Assembly (NCBI RefSeq): GCF_011390875.1
Contig: NZ_JAABRP010000038.1
Location: forward strand, 1-32,053
Source: Thiocapsa sp.
GTDB lineage: Bacteria; Pseudomonadota; Gammaproteobacteria; Chromatiales; Chromatiaceae
Length of the DNA stretch: 32,053 nt
Reading direction: 5' to 3'
The notes beneath the pieces are model-generated. The model had not been told where the DNA came from. It saw only the letters and a program-made list of their open reading frames with translations, and searched no databases. Positions 1 to 9,392 of this stretch are shown piece after piece (within the stretch, counting starts at the first letter, position 1; every line of letters starts with the position of its first letter). Position numbers and translations under genes: made by a program.

Positions 1-2
1 TG

Positions 3-113
3 ACGTCCGAGGAGGAGACGTTCGAGCTGCCGGATTGGGCCGGGGCAGAGGTGTCCGACGATCCGCGCTACTACAACTCGAACCTGGCGCGTCATCCGTT
101 TTGCCGTTGGTGA
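3..113 (+). CDS. C-terminal fragment of a CYTH-domain protein (5' end outside window)
   Basis: Open frame from the window edge, ...TSEEETFELPDWAGAEVSDDPRYYNSNLARHPFCRW*; the 'W.G.EVS.DPRYYNSNL...P...W' tail resembles the C-terminus of CYTH/triphosphate tunnel proteins. Confidence 0.65.
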   Translation, partial: TSEEETFELPDWAGAEVSDDPRYYNSNLARHPFCRW

Positions 114-136
114 AGAGGGTGCAGCGTAACGACGAC

Positions 137-679
137 ATGTGGTGGCGTTTCAGACACATCCTGGTCGATATGGACCGCCAGAGTGTTGGTCTCTACGAGG
201 GTGCGCGGCGACTCGGCGAGTATCGGGTATCGACCGGGCTTAAGGGTGTGGGGGAGCAGCATGGCAGCGGATGCACGCCCCGCGGTTTGCACCGGGTGCG
301 GATCCGCATCGGCGAGGGATGCCCGATCGGGACGGTCTTCCGCGGGCGTCGACCGACCGGCGAGATTTACGACAGTGCGTTCGCCGCGGAGCATCCGGGG
401 CGCGATTGGATCCTGACCCGGATCCTTTGGTTGACCGGGTGCGAGTCGGGCCGCAACCGCGGCGGCTGCGTCGATACCCTGCGGCGGTTCATCTATATCC
501 ACGGTTGCCCCGAGACCGAGCCGATGGGCGTTGCGCGCTCTCATGGATGCATCCGCATGCGTGGTCCCGAGTTGATCGAGCTGTTCGATCGCACGCCTGT
601 CGGGACGCATGTCCTGTTGTTTGGGACGAGCGAGCCTCAACAAGACGCCTCGGAGCGCTTGGTAAGGGTTGCGTCGTAG
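137..679 (+). CDS. L,D-transpeptidase (YkuD) family protein
   Basis: ORF 35..679; likely start ATG at 137 (MWWRFRHILVDM...), after the stop of the upstream gene. YkuD motif IHGCPETEPMGVARSHGCIRM (HX..SHGCIR). Confidence 0.85.
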   Translation: MWWRFRHILVDMDRQSVGLYEGARRLGEYRVSTGLKGVGEQHGSGCTPRGLHRVRIRIGEGCPIGTVFRGRRPTGEIYDSAFAAEHPGRDWILTRILWLTGCESGRNRGGCVDTLRRFIYIHGCPETEPMGVARSHGCIRMRGPELIELFDRTPVGTHVLLFGTSEPQQDASERLVRVAS

Positions 680-929
680 GATGGGTAGAGCGCAGCGAAA
701 CCGACCTGCGCCGACGCCCGAGCAATCGCCGACGGTTGGTTGTGCCTCGCACGGCTCGGTACAAACATGCCTGGGGTCGGAGCGGGGAGGATGGGTTTCG
801 CTTCGCTCTACGGGCATTCTTGCCTGAGCGTCGGAGCGGGGAGGATGGGTTTCGCTTCGCTCTACGGGCATTCTTGCCTGAGCGTCGGAGCGGGGAGGAT
901 GGGTTTCGCTTCGCTCTACCCATCCTACG
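674..929. repeat. Intergenic palindromic repeat element with inverted ends (cgtaggatgggtagagcgcagcgaaacc ... gggtttcgcttcgctctacccatcctacg)
   Basis: Left arm 674-702 is near-complementary to right arm 901-929; related copies at 27061-27095 and 30206-30319. Confidence 0.85.
776..929. repeat. 54-bp tandem repeat, about 2.85 copies (gtcggagcggggaggatgggtttcgcttcgctctacgggcattcttgcctgagc)
   Basis: Copies begin at 776, 830 and 884 with near-identical sequence; last copy is truncated into the element's right end. Confidence 0.9.
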
Positions 930-947
930 TTTCTGTTTTTTTGGTTT

Positions 948-1415
948 TTATCGGGGGGTGTCGGATCCTCTGCGCCTTCGGCGCGCTCGGTAGGCTGCGA
1001 TCTGCTGCATGATCTGCGGAAAGGGCAGATGCTCGAGGGCGCCGAAACGGGCGATGGCGGCGAGGAGCAGGGCACGCACGTCAGCGATCTCGGCGGGGGC
1101 AGGGGCCTCGGGATCGAGTGCCACGGCGATCCCCCGCAGACCGCCGATCTGAAGCCTCATCGCCTTTGCGTGCGGCAAGGTGCGCTGTTGCTCGTTGGTC
1201 TTGAGCGCGAACCTGGCCTGTGACCGCAGGAGATCGAGCAGGGCGATGCAGGTCTCCTGTGCCTCGTCGGAGCCGCAATGCACGCCTTCGCGCTCGGCGA
1301 TACAGAACTTCTCGGCCTCCGAGCAGTTGCACTGATGGGTCAGGATGCCTTTTTCAAACACGCAATAGCGCTCGTTGATGGCGCGGTAGGTTCGACGAAA
1401 GGCATCGCTGTCCAC
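948..1415 (-). CDS. Conserved hypothetical protein with N-terminal Cys-rich segment
   Basis: 155-aa ORF directly downstream of hslR on the same strand; Cys cluster HQCNCSEAEKFCIAEREGVHC. Confidence 0.6.
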   Translation of the reverse strand: MDSDAFRRTYRAINERYCVFEKGILTHQCNCSEAEKFCIAEREGVHCGSDEAQETCIALLDLLRSQARFALKTNEQQRTLPHAKAMRLQIGGLRGIAVALDPEAPAPAEIADVRALLLAAIARFGALEHLPFPQIMQQIAAYRARRRRRGSDTPR

Positions 1416-1422
1416 GTGGCTG

Positions 1423-1833
1423 TCAACTCCCTGAATCGTTAGGAATCTTGAAACGCTGAATCAGGCGGCGATCGCGCTTGGTGGGGCGACCGGAGTCACC
1501 CGCACCGACGCCGGTGTCGCGGCGCTCGCGCACGATCTCCTGGCGCTTGAGTAGACTCGCCTCGTCCTCGCTGTAGAGCAAGGCCGCTTCACTGGCCGAG
1601 CGACGTTGCTTGCTCAGGCCGAGAACCTCGATATCCCAGACGAGACCGCCTTTTTGGATCTCGATACGGTTTCCGATCGCGATCGGCCGCGCCGGCTTGG
1701 CGCGTAGAGCGTTGACCTTGATCTTGCCGCCGTTGATCGCCTCGACGGCGAGATGGCGGGTCTTGAAGAAGCGTGCCGCCCAAAGCCATTTGTCCAGACG
1801 AACGCTCTGCGGCGAGCCGGTGCCCTCACTCAT
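1423..1833 (-). CDS. hslR: S4-domain RNA-binding protein, heat shock protein 15 (HslR) family
   Basis: Start MSEGTG at 1833; S4 core VRLDKWLWAARFFKTRHLAVEAINGGKIKVN typical of HslR. Start overlaps upstream grx stop (ATGAGTGA-type overlap). Confidence 0.85.
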   Translation of the reverse strand: MSEGTGSPQSVRLDKWLWAARFFKTRHLAVEAINGGKIKVNALRAKPARPIAIGNRIEIQKGGLVWDIEVLGLSKQRRSASEAALLYSEDEASLLKRQEIVRERRDTGVGAGDSGRPTKRDRRLIQRFKIPNDSGS

Positions 1834-2119
1834 CGGCGCCTCGCGCATCGACCCCTTGCGGATCAACAGGGGCAAGCAAGGGGTCGAGCTCGCCGCGTGC
1901 ATCGAGCATCGCAAGATCGTCGTATCCGCCGATATGGCGATCGTCGATGAAGATCTGAGGCACCGTGTGCCGGCGGCTGCGCCGGCGCATGATTGCCATC
2001 TGTTCGCGATCACGGTCGACCGAGATCTCCTCGAAGTCGACACCCTTGCGCTGGAGCAAGTGCCGGGCGCGGGAGCAGTAGGGGCAAATCATCGTGCTGT
2101 AGATGGTGATTTGAGGCAT
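1826..2119 (-). CDS. grxC: Glutaredoxin (GrxC-like)
   Basis: MPQITIYSTMICPYCSRARHLLQRKGVDFEEI...HTVPQIFIDDRHIGGYDDL; CPYC active site and TVPQIFI / GGYDDL motifs. Alternative start at 2131. Confidence 0.9.
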   Translation of the reverse strand: MPQITIYSTMICPYCSRARHLLQRKGVDFEEISVDRDREQMAIMRRRSRRHTVPQIFIDDRHIGGYDDLAMLDARGELDPLLAPVDPQGVDARGADE

Positions 2120-2235
2120 CGCGGTCTTCACCTTAAAGGCGGTGGACGTTCAACGACGGTTTGTAGATGATGGCGAAGCTTCGCCGTCCGGGGTACCGGC
2201 CGTCAACCCGACCTTGAACCTGGAGCAGGATCACC

Positions 2236-4905
2236 ATGTACCGCGACACGCCGCACCCGATCCATCGCAGAGACTATCGCCCGCCCGAGTTTCTGATCGA
2301 CCATGTCGATCTCAGATTCGAGCTGGATCCGGATCGCACCCGCGTCGAGGCCATTTTGCAGGTCCGCAGGAATCCGGCGGCAACCCGCGGCGACGGCTCG
2401 CTCAGGCTCGACGGCGAGCAACTGGACCTGGAGGAGGTTGCGATCGACGGGCACAGGCTCTCGCCCGCCGAGTACCGCGTGGATCCCGATTCGCTTACCC
2501 TGCACCGGGTGCCGGACCGTTTTCGGCTTGAGACGCGCGTTCGTATCCATCCGAACCTCAACACCGCCCTCGAGGGGCTTTACCAATCCGGCGACATGCT
2601 CTGCACGCAGTGCGAGGCTGAGGGCTTCCGGCGCATCACCTATTTTCTGGATCGCCCCGATGTGATGGCCCGCTATCGAACCACACTCGTCGCCGGTCGC
2701 GAGCGCTTCCCGGTGCTCCTGTCCAACGGCAATCGGGTCGAGGAGCGCCTGCTCGGCGACGGCCGACATCTGGTCTCCTGGGAGGACCCCTTCCCCAAGC
2801 CCAGTTACCTCTTCGCGCTGATCGCAGGCGATCTGAGTGCGATTGAAGATCGCTTCACGACTGCATCCGGCCGCGATGTGGCCCTGCAGATCTTCGTCGA
2901 GCCTCACAATCTGGACCGATGCGACCACGCGATGCGGTCGCTCAAAAAGGCGATGCGGTGGGACGAGGAGCGCTTCGGTCGGGAGTACGATCTCGACGTC
3001 TACATGATTGTGGCGGTGAGTCACTTCAACATGGGCGCCATGGAGAACAAAGGTCTCAACGTCTTCAACGACAAGTTCGTGCTGGCGCGCGCCGACACCG
3101 CCACGGACGACGATTTTCAGGGCATCGAGGGCGTCATCGCGCACGAGTATTTCCACAACTGGAGCGGCAATCGCATCACCTGCCGCGACTGGTTTCAGCT
3201 CAGTCTAAAGGAAGGCTTCACCGTCTATCGCGATCAGGAGTTTTCGGCCGATGTCGGTTCGCGCGGCGTGAAGCGCGTTGCCGACGTACGCCTGCTTCAA
3301 GCCCATCAGTTCCCCGAGGACAACGGCCCGATGGCGCATCCGGTGCGTCCCGACTCCTATGTCGAGATCAATAATTTCTACACCGCGACCGTCTACAATA
3401 AGGGCGCCGAGCTGGTGCGGATGCAGGCGTCATTGCTCGGCCCGGAGCTGTTCCGAAAGGCCACCGATCTGTATTTCACGCGTCATGACGGTCAGGCCGT
3501 CACGACTGATGATTTCGTCAGCTGCATGGAGGATGCGAGCGGGCGCGACCTCATGCAGTTTCGTCGCTGGTACTCACAAGCAGGGACCCCCTGTCTGCAC
3601 ATCGAGGCCACGTACGATGCTGAGCGTGGGACCTACAGCCTCCTGATTCGCCAAGAGATCGCACCGACACCGGGTGAGCCCGAGAAGGATCCGCTGCATC
3701 TGCCGCTGGCGATTGCACTGCTGGATCCGCACGGACAGGAGATGGCGCTGCGCCTCGAGGGCGAGCCGAACGCAGGGGATCCGGGGACGCGCATCCTGGA
3801 GCTGCGCAATTGGGAGACTCGTCTGTGCTTCGTGGATGTTCCCGTGCGGCCGGTGCCGTCTCTGCTGCGTGGATTCTCCGCTCCGGTGAAGCCGAGGTTC
3901 GACTACGACGACGAGGACCTGCTCCTTCTCCTGCGTCACGACAGCGATGGTTACTCCCGCTGGAATGCCGCGCGCACCCTGATGCAGCGTGTTTTGTCGA
4001 CCATGACGGCGGATCCTGCGGCCGGGGTTCCCGGGCGTTTCATCGAGGCTTTTCGCGGCGCGCTCTCGGATCCCGAGACCGACAAGGCATTGTTGGCCGA
4101 GGTGCTGACGCTGCCCTCCGAGTCGTTTCTCGGAGACCAGATGGAGACCGTCGATGTGGAGGGGATTCACCGGGCACGCACGGCGCTTGCCTGCATGCTC
4201 GGCGAGCGTCTCGCCGAAGAGTTATCAGTTGTCTATCGCGATAACGCCGATGCCGATCACTATGAACCGACACCCGATGCGATCGGCCGGCGTGCGCTCA
4301 AGAACCTCGCCCTGAGCTACCTCATGGCTGCAGGCAACACGCGGGGTCTTGCGCTCTGTCAAACACAGTTTGCCGATGCCGGAAACATGACGGACGCGAT
4401 CGCCGCGCTGCGTCTGCTCGTGGATCACGGCGGCGAGCAAGGCCCGCCCGCACTCGAGGCGTTTTACCGGCGCTGGTCCAGGGAGCCGCTGGTGATCGAT
4501 AAATGGTTCAGTGTCCAGGCGACCAGCAGCCGCGAGGGGACCCTGGGTGTCGTGGTCGACCTCCTTAAGCACCCGGACTTTTCGCTGCGCAACCCAAATC
4601 GGGTGCGCAGCCTCGTCGGTGCCTTTTGCACCGCCAACCCGGCCCGCTTCCATGCCCGCGACGGCGGCGGATATCGATTCCTCGCCGACCAGGTGCTGGC
4701 GCTGGATCCGCTCAATCCGCAGATCGCGGCACGGCTTCTCAAGGCGCTCATCCGTTGGCGCCGATACGACACGGGTCGCCAAGCGCTCATGCGCGCAGAG
4801 ATCGAGCGCATTCTCGCGGCCGAGGAGATCTCGAGCGACACCTTCGAGGTTGCCTCCAAAGCGTTGGAGGATGCCGATCATCCCCCACGTGCCGGCACGC
4901 CGTGA
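2236..4905 (+). CDS. pepN: Aminopeptidase N (M1 family, PepN)
   Basis: 889 aa; GAMENKGLNVFNDKFVL and HEYFHNWSGNRITCRDWFQLSLKEG zinc-binding motif (HEXXH-18-E). Confidence 0.95.
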   Translation: MYRDTPHPIHRRDYRPPEFLIDHVDLRFELDPDRTRVEAILQVRRNPAATRGDGSLRLDGEQLDLEEVAIDGHRLSPAEYRVDPDSLTLHRVPDRFRLETRVRIHPNLNTALEGLYQSGDMLCTQCEAEGFRRITYFLDRPDVMARYRTTLVAGRERFPVLLSNGNRVEERLLGDGRHLVSWEDPFPKPSYLFALIAGDLSAIEDRFTTASGRDVALQIFVEPHNLDRCDHAMRSLKKAMRWDEERFGREYDLDVYMIVAVSHFNMGAMENKGLNVFNDKFVLARADTATDDDFQGIEGVIAHEYFHNWSGNRITCRDWFQLSLKEGFTVYRDQEFSADVGSRGVKRVADVRLLQAHQFPEDNGPMAHPVRPDSYVEINNFYTATVYNKGAELVRMQASLLGPELFRKATDLYFTRHDGQAVTTDDFVSCMEDASGRDLMQFRRWYSQAGTPCLHIEATYDAERGTYSLLIRQEIAPTPGEPEKDPLHLPLAIALLDPHGQEMALRLEGEPNAGDPGTRILELRNWETRLCFVDVPVRPVPSLLRGFSAPVKPRFDYDDEDLLLLLRHDSDGYSRWNAARTLMQRVLSTMTADPAAGVPGRFIEAFRGALSDPETDKALLAEVLTLPSESFLGDQMETVDVEGIHRARTALACMLGERLAEELSVVYRDNADADHYEPTPDAIGRRALKNLALSYLMAAGNTRGLALCQTQFADAGNMTDAIAALRLLVDHGGEQGPPALEAFYRRWSREPLVIDKWFSVQATSSREGTLGVVVDLLKHPDFSLRNPNRVRSLVGAFCTANPARFHARDGGGYRFLADQVLALDPLNPQIAARLLKALIRWRRYDTGRQALMRAEIERILAAEEISSDTFEVASKALEDADHPPRAGTP

Positions 4906-4923
4906 AGGCGTTCGGGCGGCTGC

Positions 4924-5160
4924 TCAGGCGCCCCGCGGGATCGGTGCCCGCTTGGACTCTTCCGCGGCCTGGCATGAGGCGCAACGTCTCGCGTTCGGGA
5001 CATGTCGGCGGCGATTCGGCGGGATCCGATCGCCGCAATCGATACAAAGCTCGCGACCATGCCCCGTGTGCGAGTGCCTGCGGATCGCCGCAATTCGCAG
5101 CTCCGTTTCACGTTCCATGTGGGCCTGCGCGTGATCGAGCACATCTGCAAATTTTTCCAT
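4924..5160 (-). CDS. DksA/TraR-type C4 zinc-finger protein (short)
   Basis: 78 aa with CIDCGDRIPPNRRRHVPNARRCASC (C-x2-C-x17-C-x2-C), characteristic of TraR/DksA C-termini. Confidence 0.8.
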   Translation of the reverse strand: MEKFADVLDHAQAHMERETELRIAAIRRHSHTGHGRELCIDCGDRIPPNRRRHVPNARRCASCQAAEESKRAPIPRGA

Positions 5161-5253
5161 CGGGACCTGCCTACCCTCGCCAGGAACAAAGTCCGAGTAT
5201 CGCCCTGCCCGATGACCCCCTAATGACCTCTGGATGACGCCTTAGAGAAGCTC

Positions 5254-6384
5254 ATGCTCGGTATCGTCGATCGCTATCTGCTCTTGGAAGCGGCCAAGGT
5301 CTTCTCTGCCATTGTGGCGATCTTGGTGCTGGTCGTCGCGAGCATGCTCTTTCTGCGCACGCTCGAGGAGGTCAACGTCGGGGCGCTGAGCGCGCACCTG
5401 GTGATCAAGTTTCTTGCTTTTCAGGTCGTGCGCGATATGCCGAACCTGCTGCCGCCCGCCTTTTTCCTGGCGCTGCTGGTGACCTTGAGCCGATTCTCCC
5501 GCGACAGCGAGCTGATCGCCATGAGTGCTTGCGGCATCGGTCCACGACGGGTGTTGGGTGCGTTGCTCCTTCTTGCCGTGACCGTCGCCATGGTGACTGC
5601 CTGGATCTCCTTGAGCCTGCAGCCCTGGGCGGCGACGGGGATCCATCAGATCCGGATGCAGCAAAAGGAGCAGGCCGCGCAGATCGCGGGGCTTCAACCC
5701 GGGCGGTTCTATCTCGAGGAACGCGGGGAGCTGGTGCTCTACATCGGCGACATCGACCGCCGGCAGTCGCTCGGCGATGTCTTTATCATCGACCGTCGCG
5801 ACGATGTCGCCCGGTTGGTGGTGAGTCAAGGCGGACAGCATCGGATCGAGGAGAACACGGGCGACCATATCGTCACCCTGTCGCGCGGTCACCGTTTCGA
5901 CGGCGATCCGGGCTCGGCCGCCTTCATGATCGGAGAGTTCGAGGAGTATCGGATCCGCATCCGCTCGTCAGGCCCCGCGCAGGGCGTGATTTCCAAGCGC
6001 TCCACCACACCGACGCGCGACCTCCTGGCATCACATGAGCTTGCCGACCGTGCCGAGCTCGAGCATAGGTTGGCAGCGCCTTTGGCGATCCTCGTGCTCA
6101 CCATCGTCGCAATTCCGCTGGTGGCGCTCTCTCCCCGGGAGCGCAGCTCGGGCCGGCTTTTCCTCGCTTTCCTGGCCTATTTCAGCTTCTTCAACCTGCA
6201 GCGACTGGCAGAGAATTGGCTCGCGACCGGCGTCACCCCGGTCTGGTTGACGAGCTTCTGGTACCAGGTCTTGATCCTCGGCGTCGTCTATCTGGTGCTG
6301 CTCCCCGAAAGCCTTTGGCTCAAGCGCATGATCGCACGCGTTTCCGGCGGACCGAACGGGCGGCTTGGCGAGCAGCCGGGTTAA
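5254..6384 (+). CDS. lptF: LPS export ABC transporter permease LptF
   Basis: 376 aa; LGIVDRYLLLEAAKVF...; ELIAMSACGIGPRRVLGAL; C-terminal TM bundle, YjgP/YjgQ family layout. Confidence 0.88.
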   Translation: MLGIVDRYLLLEAAKVFSAIVAILVLVVASMLFLRTLEEVNVGALSAHLVIKFLAFQVVRDMPNLLPPAFFLALLVTLSRFSRDSELIAMSACGIGPRRVLGALLLLAVTVAMVTAWISLSLQPWAATGIHQIRMQQKEQAAQIAGLQPGRFYLEERGELVLYIGDIDRRQSLGDVFIIDRRDDVARLVVSQGGQHRIEENTGDHIVTLSRGHRFDGDPGSAAFMIGEFEEYRIRIRSSGPAQGVISKRSTTPTRDLLASHELADRAELEHRLAAPLAILVLTIVAIPLVALSPRERSSGRLFLAFLAYFSFFNLQRLAENWLATGVTPVWLTSFWYQVLILGVVYLVLLPESLWLKRMIARVSGGPNGRLGEQPG

Positions 6385-6474
6385 GCCGCGTCCTCGCCAA
6401 GGGTTGTGGATGCACCAAACGTCGAGCTCACTCGAAAATGAGCATCTCGCTCTGGACGAGGCTTAACAACCAAC

Positions 6475-7278
6475 CTACCGGGCCTCGCGGCCTCGGCGCA
6501 TCGAGATTCCCGCGATCACGACCGCCAGTGTGACGACCGCGACGATGATGGTCGCCAGGGCGTTGATCTGCGGGGAGACCCCCATTCGCACGCTCGAATA
6601 GATCACCATCGGCAGCGTCGTCGAGCCGGGACCGGCAACGAAGCTGGCGATGACTAGGTCGTCGAGCGAGAGCGTGAAGGCGAGCAACCAACCCGAGAGC
6701 AGGGCAGGCGCGATCAGCGGAAGCGTGATCGTGAGATAGACGCGAAGCGGGCGGGCGCCCAGATCCATGGCCGCCTCCTCGAGCGAGCGGTCCATCTGTG
6801 AGAGGCGCGCGCGCACCACTACGGCGACGTAGGCCATGCTGAAGGTGACGTGGGCGATGGTGATGGTCGTGAAGCCGCGACCGTCGGGCCAGCCGATCGT
6901 TTCCTGCATCGCGACGAAGAGCAGAAGCAGTGAAAGCCCGATGATCACATCCGGCATCACCAGCGGGGCGGTGAGAAGCAGCTCGAACCCGGTGCGTCCG
7001 CGAAAGTTACGATGGCGCACCAAGGCGTTGGCGGCCAGCGTCCCGAGCACGACCGCCAGGGTCGCGTTCACGGCGGCGATGCGCACGCTTAGCCACGCGG
7101 CATCCAGAAGTTGCTCGTTGCGAAAGAGCTCGACATACCACTTGGTCGAAAATCCAGTCCAAACGGTCACCAAGCGCGACTCGTTGAATGAATAGATGAT
7201 CAGCAGCAGGATCGGCACATACAAAAAGGCATAGCCGAAGGCGAGCACGGTCAGCAGGGGCCAGCGGCGACGTCTCAC
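6475..7278 (-). CDS. potI: Putrescine/spermidine ABC transporter permease (PotI/PotC type)
   Basis: Probable GTG start at 7278 overlapping the TGA of the upstream permease; EAAMDLGARPLRVYLTITLPLIAPALLSGWLLAFTLSLDDLVIASFVAGPG matches the binding-protein-dependent permease EAA loop. Confidence 0.88.
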   Translation of the reverse strand: MRRRRWPLLTVLAFGYAFLYVPILLLIIYSFNESRLVTVWTGFSTKWYVELFRNEQLLDAAWLSVRIAAVNATLAVVLGTLAANALVRHRNFRGRTGFELLLTAPLVMPDVIIGLSLLLLFVAMQETIGWPDGRGFTTITIAHVTFSMAYVAVVVRARLSQMDRSLEEAAMDLGARPLRVYLTITLPLIAPALLSGWLLAFTLSLDDLVIASFVAGPGSTTLPMVIYSSVRMGVSPQINALATIIVAVVTLAVVIAGISMRRGREAR

Positions 7279-8195
7279 GGGCGGCTGCCCTCCATGCGCT
7301 GTTGCAGCCGCTGCATCATCACGAAAGGCACGACCAGCAGCGCAAGCAGCATGATCGCCAGCGCCGAGGCGAGCGGCCAATCCTTGTTGGAGAAGAATTC
7401 GGTCCAGAGCAGCTTGCCGACCATGAGGCTATCGGGTCCGCCGAGCAGATCCGGGATCACGAATTCGCCCACGACCGGGATGAACACCAACATGCTCCCG
7501 GCGACGATTCCGGCCATCGAGAGCGGCAGCGTGACCCGCAGAAAGGCCCGCATGGGTCGGCAGCCGAGATCCGCCGCGGCCTCGAGCAGGCTCAGGTCGA
7601 GCCGCGTGAGATTGGCGTAGAGCGGCAGGATCATGAAGGGTAGATAGGAGTAGACGACGCCGATATAGATGGCGGTCTGGGTGTGGAGGATCGCCAACGG
7701 CGTGTCGATCAGACCCGACCAGAGCAGAAGATCGTTGAGCAGGCCGTTGGACTTGAGGATTCCGATCCAGGCATAGACGCGGATCAGGAAGGATGTCCAG
7801 AATGGCAGGACGATCAGCATCAGCAGGATGATCCGCCAACGTTCGGGTGAAGTCGCGATGGCATAGGCCATCGGATAACCCAGCAGCAGGCAGAGCAGGG
7901 TGCAGATGAAGGCGACCTGAAGCGAATTGAGCAAGGCGCTCAGATAGAGGTCGTCCTGCGCAACCATCATGAAGTTGCGCAGATTGATCTCGATACGCAG
8001 CAGACCCTCGTCGACCCATTGCCAGAGTGCGGTGTAGGGCGGTTGCGCGAGCGCCGGTTCGGCCACGCTGATCTGCAGCACGATGACGAAAGGCAGCAGA
8101 AAGAAGAGCCCCAGCCAAAAATAGGGGATTCCGATGTTGACCAGTCGGCTCGTACGACGGTTCCGGACGGATATATTGGGAGGCGGTGCAGGCAT
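7275..8195 (-). CDS. potH: Putrescine/spermidine ABC transporter permease (PotH/PotB type)
   Basis: 306 aa; EAAADLGCRPMRAFLRVTLPLSMAGIVAGSMLVFIPVVGEFVIPDLLGG. Confidence 0.9.
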   Translation of the reverse strand: MPAPPPNISVRNRRTSRLVNIGIPYFWLGLFFLLPFVIVLQISVAEPALAQPPYTALWQWVDEGLLRIEINLRNFMMVAQDDLYLSALLNSLQVAFICTLLCLLLGYPMAYAIATSPERWRIILLMLIVLPFWTSFLIRVYAWIGILKSNGLLNDLLLWSGLIDTPLAILHTQTAIYIGVVYSYLPFMILPLYANLTRLDLSLLEAAADLGCRPMRAFLRVTLPLSMAGIVAGSMLVFIPVVGEFVIPDLLGGPDSLMVGKLLWTEFFSNKDWPLASALAIMLLALLVVPFVMMQRLQQRMEGSRP

Positions 8196-8234
8196 TGTTC
8201 AGCTCGGTTACGGGCCAATCTCGGACCGGATCGC

Positions 8235-9371
8235 CTACTCGGTCAAGACCACGCCGCTGGTCGGCGACCACTCGATGGCGACTTCCTGCTCCCAGGTCAG
8301 CGCCTGCTCGGTGCGCGGTTGGACGTTGGTCAGCGTCATCTCGACCAAGGCCCCGTCGCCGACGCGAATGCGATAGATGGACACGTCTCCGAGATAGGCG
8401 ATGTCCTCGACGCGGCCCTTAAGCTGATTGACGCCGTCCTCTCGGAAGTCCGTACAGAGCCGCATCTTCTCCGGTCGGACCGCGACCGTCACCGGGGTGC
8501 CGAGCACCATCGGATGGAAGGCGCGCATCCGCATGGGTCGGCCGACGCGTGTCTCGACCAGCACCTCGTCGCCCTCGGTGGCGACCACCTTGCCGTCGAA
8601 CAGGTTGATCGAGCCGATGAACTCGGCCACCAAGCGACAGGTCGGGAACTCGTAGATTGCGGTCGGGGTGTCGACCTGCATGATCTGACCGGCATCCATG
8701 ACGGCGATGCGCGTGGACATGGTCATGGCCTCTTCCTGATCGTGCGTGACGGTCACGAAGGTGATGCCGAGACGCTCCTGCAGGTTCACCAGCTCGAACT
8801 GGGTGCTCTCGCGCAGGCGCTTGTCGAGTGCGCCGAGCGGCTCGTCGAGCAGCAGCAGCTTCGGGTGTTTGGCCAGACTGCGGGCAAGTGCGACGCGCTG
8901 GCGCTGTCCGCCCGAGAGCTGATCGGGCCGACGTTTACGCAGCTCGGTGATCTTCAGCAGCTCGAGCATCTCGCCGACACGCTCGCTGCGCTCGCGCTTA
9001 GACAGCCGATCCTGTTTGAGCCCGAACTCGACGTTCTGCTCCACGCTCATGTGCGGAAAGAGTGCGTAGGACTGGAACATCATATTGACCGGCCGCGAGT
9101 AGGCCGGCACATCCGTGACGTCCACGCCGTCGATAAAGATGCGTCCGCTGCTCGGATACTCGAGCCCGGCGAGCATGCGCAGCAGCGTGGACTTGCCGCA
9201 GCCGGAGCTGCCGAGCAGCGAGAAGAACTCGCCCTGAAAGATCTCGAGACTCACGTCATCGACGGCGTAGACGTCACCGAACTTCTTGGTGACACGGTCG
9301 ATGCGCAGGTAGGGTACTGCCTTGGGGTCCTGCCAAGGCTCGAGCGAACGGCGCTCGGCGAGCGTAGCCAT
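8235..9371 (-). CDS. potG: Putrescine/spermidine ABC transporter ATPase (PotG/PotA type)
   Basis: 378 aa; Walker A GSSGCGKST, LSGGQRQRVALARSLA, LLLLDEPLGALD, TOBE-like C-terminus. Confidence 0.92.
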   Translation of the reverse strand: MATLAERRSLEPWQDPKAVPYLRIDRVTKKFGDVYAVDDVSLEIFQGEFFSLLGSSGCGKSTLLRMLAGLEYPSSGRIFIDGVDVTDVPAYSRPVNMMFQSYALFPHMSVEQNVEFGLKQDRLSKRERSERVGEMLELLKITELRKRRPDQLSGGQRQRVALARSLAKHPKLLLLDEPLGALDKRLRESTQFELVNLQERLGITFVTVTHDQEEAMTMSTRIAVMDAGQIMQVDTPTAIYEFPTCRLVAEFIGSINLFDGKVVATEGDEVLVETRVGRPMRMRAFHPMVLGTPVTVAVRPEKMRLCTDFREDGVNQLKGRVEDIAYLGDVSIYRIRVGDGALVEMTLTNVQPRTEQALTWEQEVAIEWSPTSGVVLTE

Positions 9372-9392
9372 CGGCGAGGACTCCGATTCCGG

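Noticed and set aside
776-929. CRISPR array
   Set aside because: The units are contiguous identical 54-bp tandems without variable spacers, and no cas genes are present.
740-1012. 90-aa ORF with MGFASLYGHSCLSVGAGR repeats
   Set aside because: Plus-strand reading of the same 54-bp DNA tandem; no independent coding evidence.
92-1075. 327-aa minus-strand ORF with VERSETHPPRSDAQARMP repeats
   Set aside because: Translation of the intergenic palindromic/tandem repeat plus the antisense of the transpeptidase; the repeat peptide is a known kind of spurious ORF product.
6385-6474. Terminator between lptF and potI
   Set aside because: No convincing GC-rich stem followed by a T-run could be seen on either strand.
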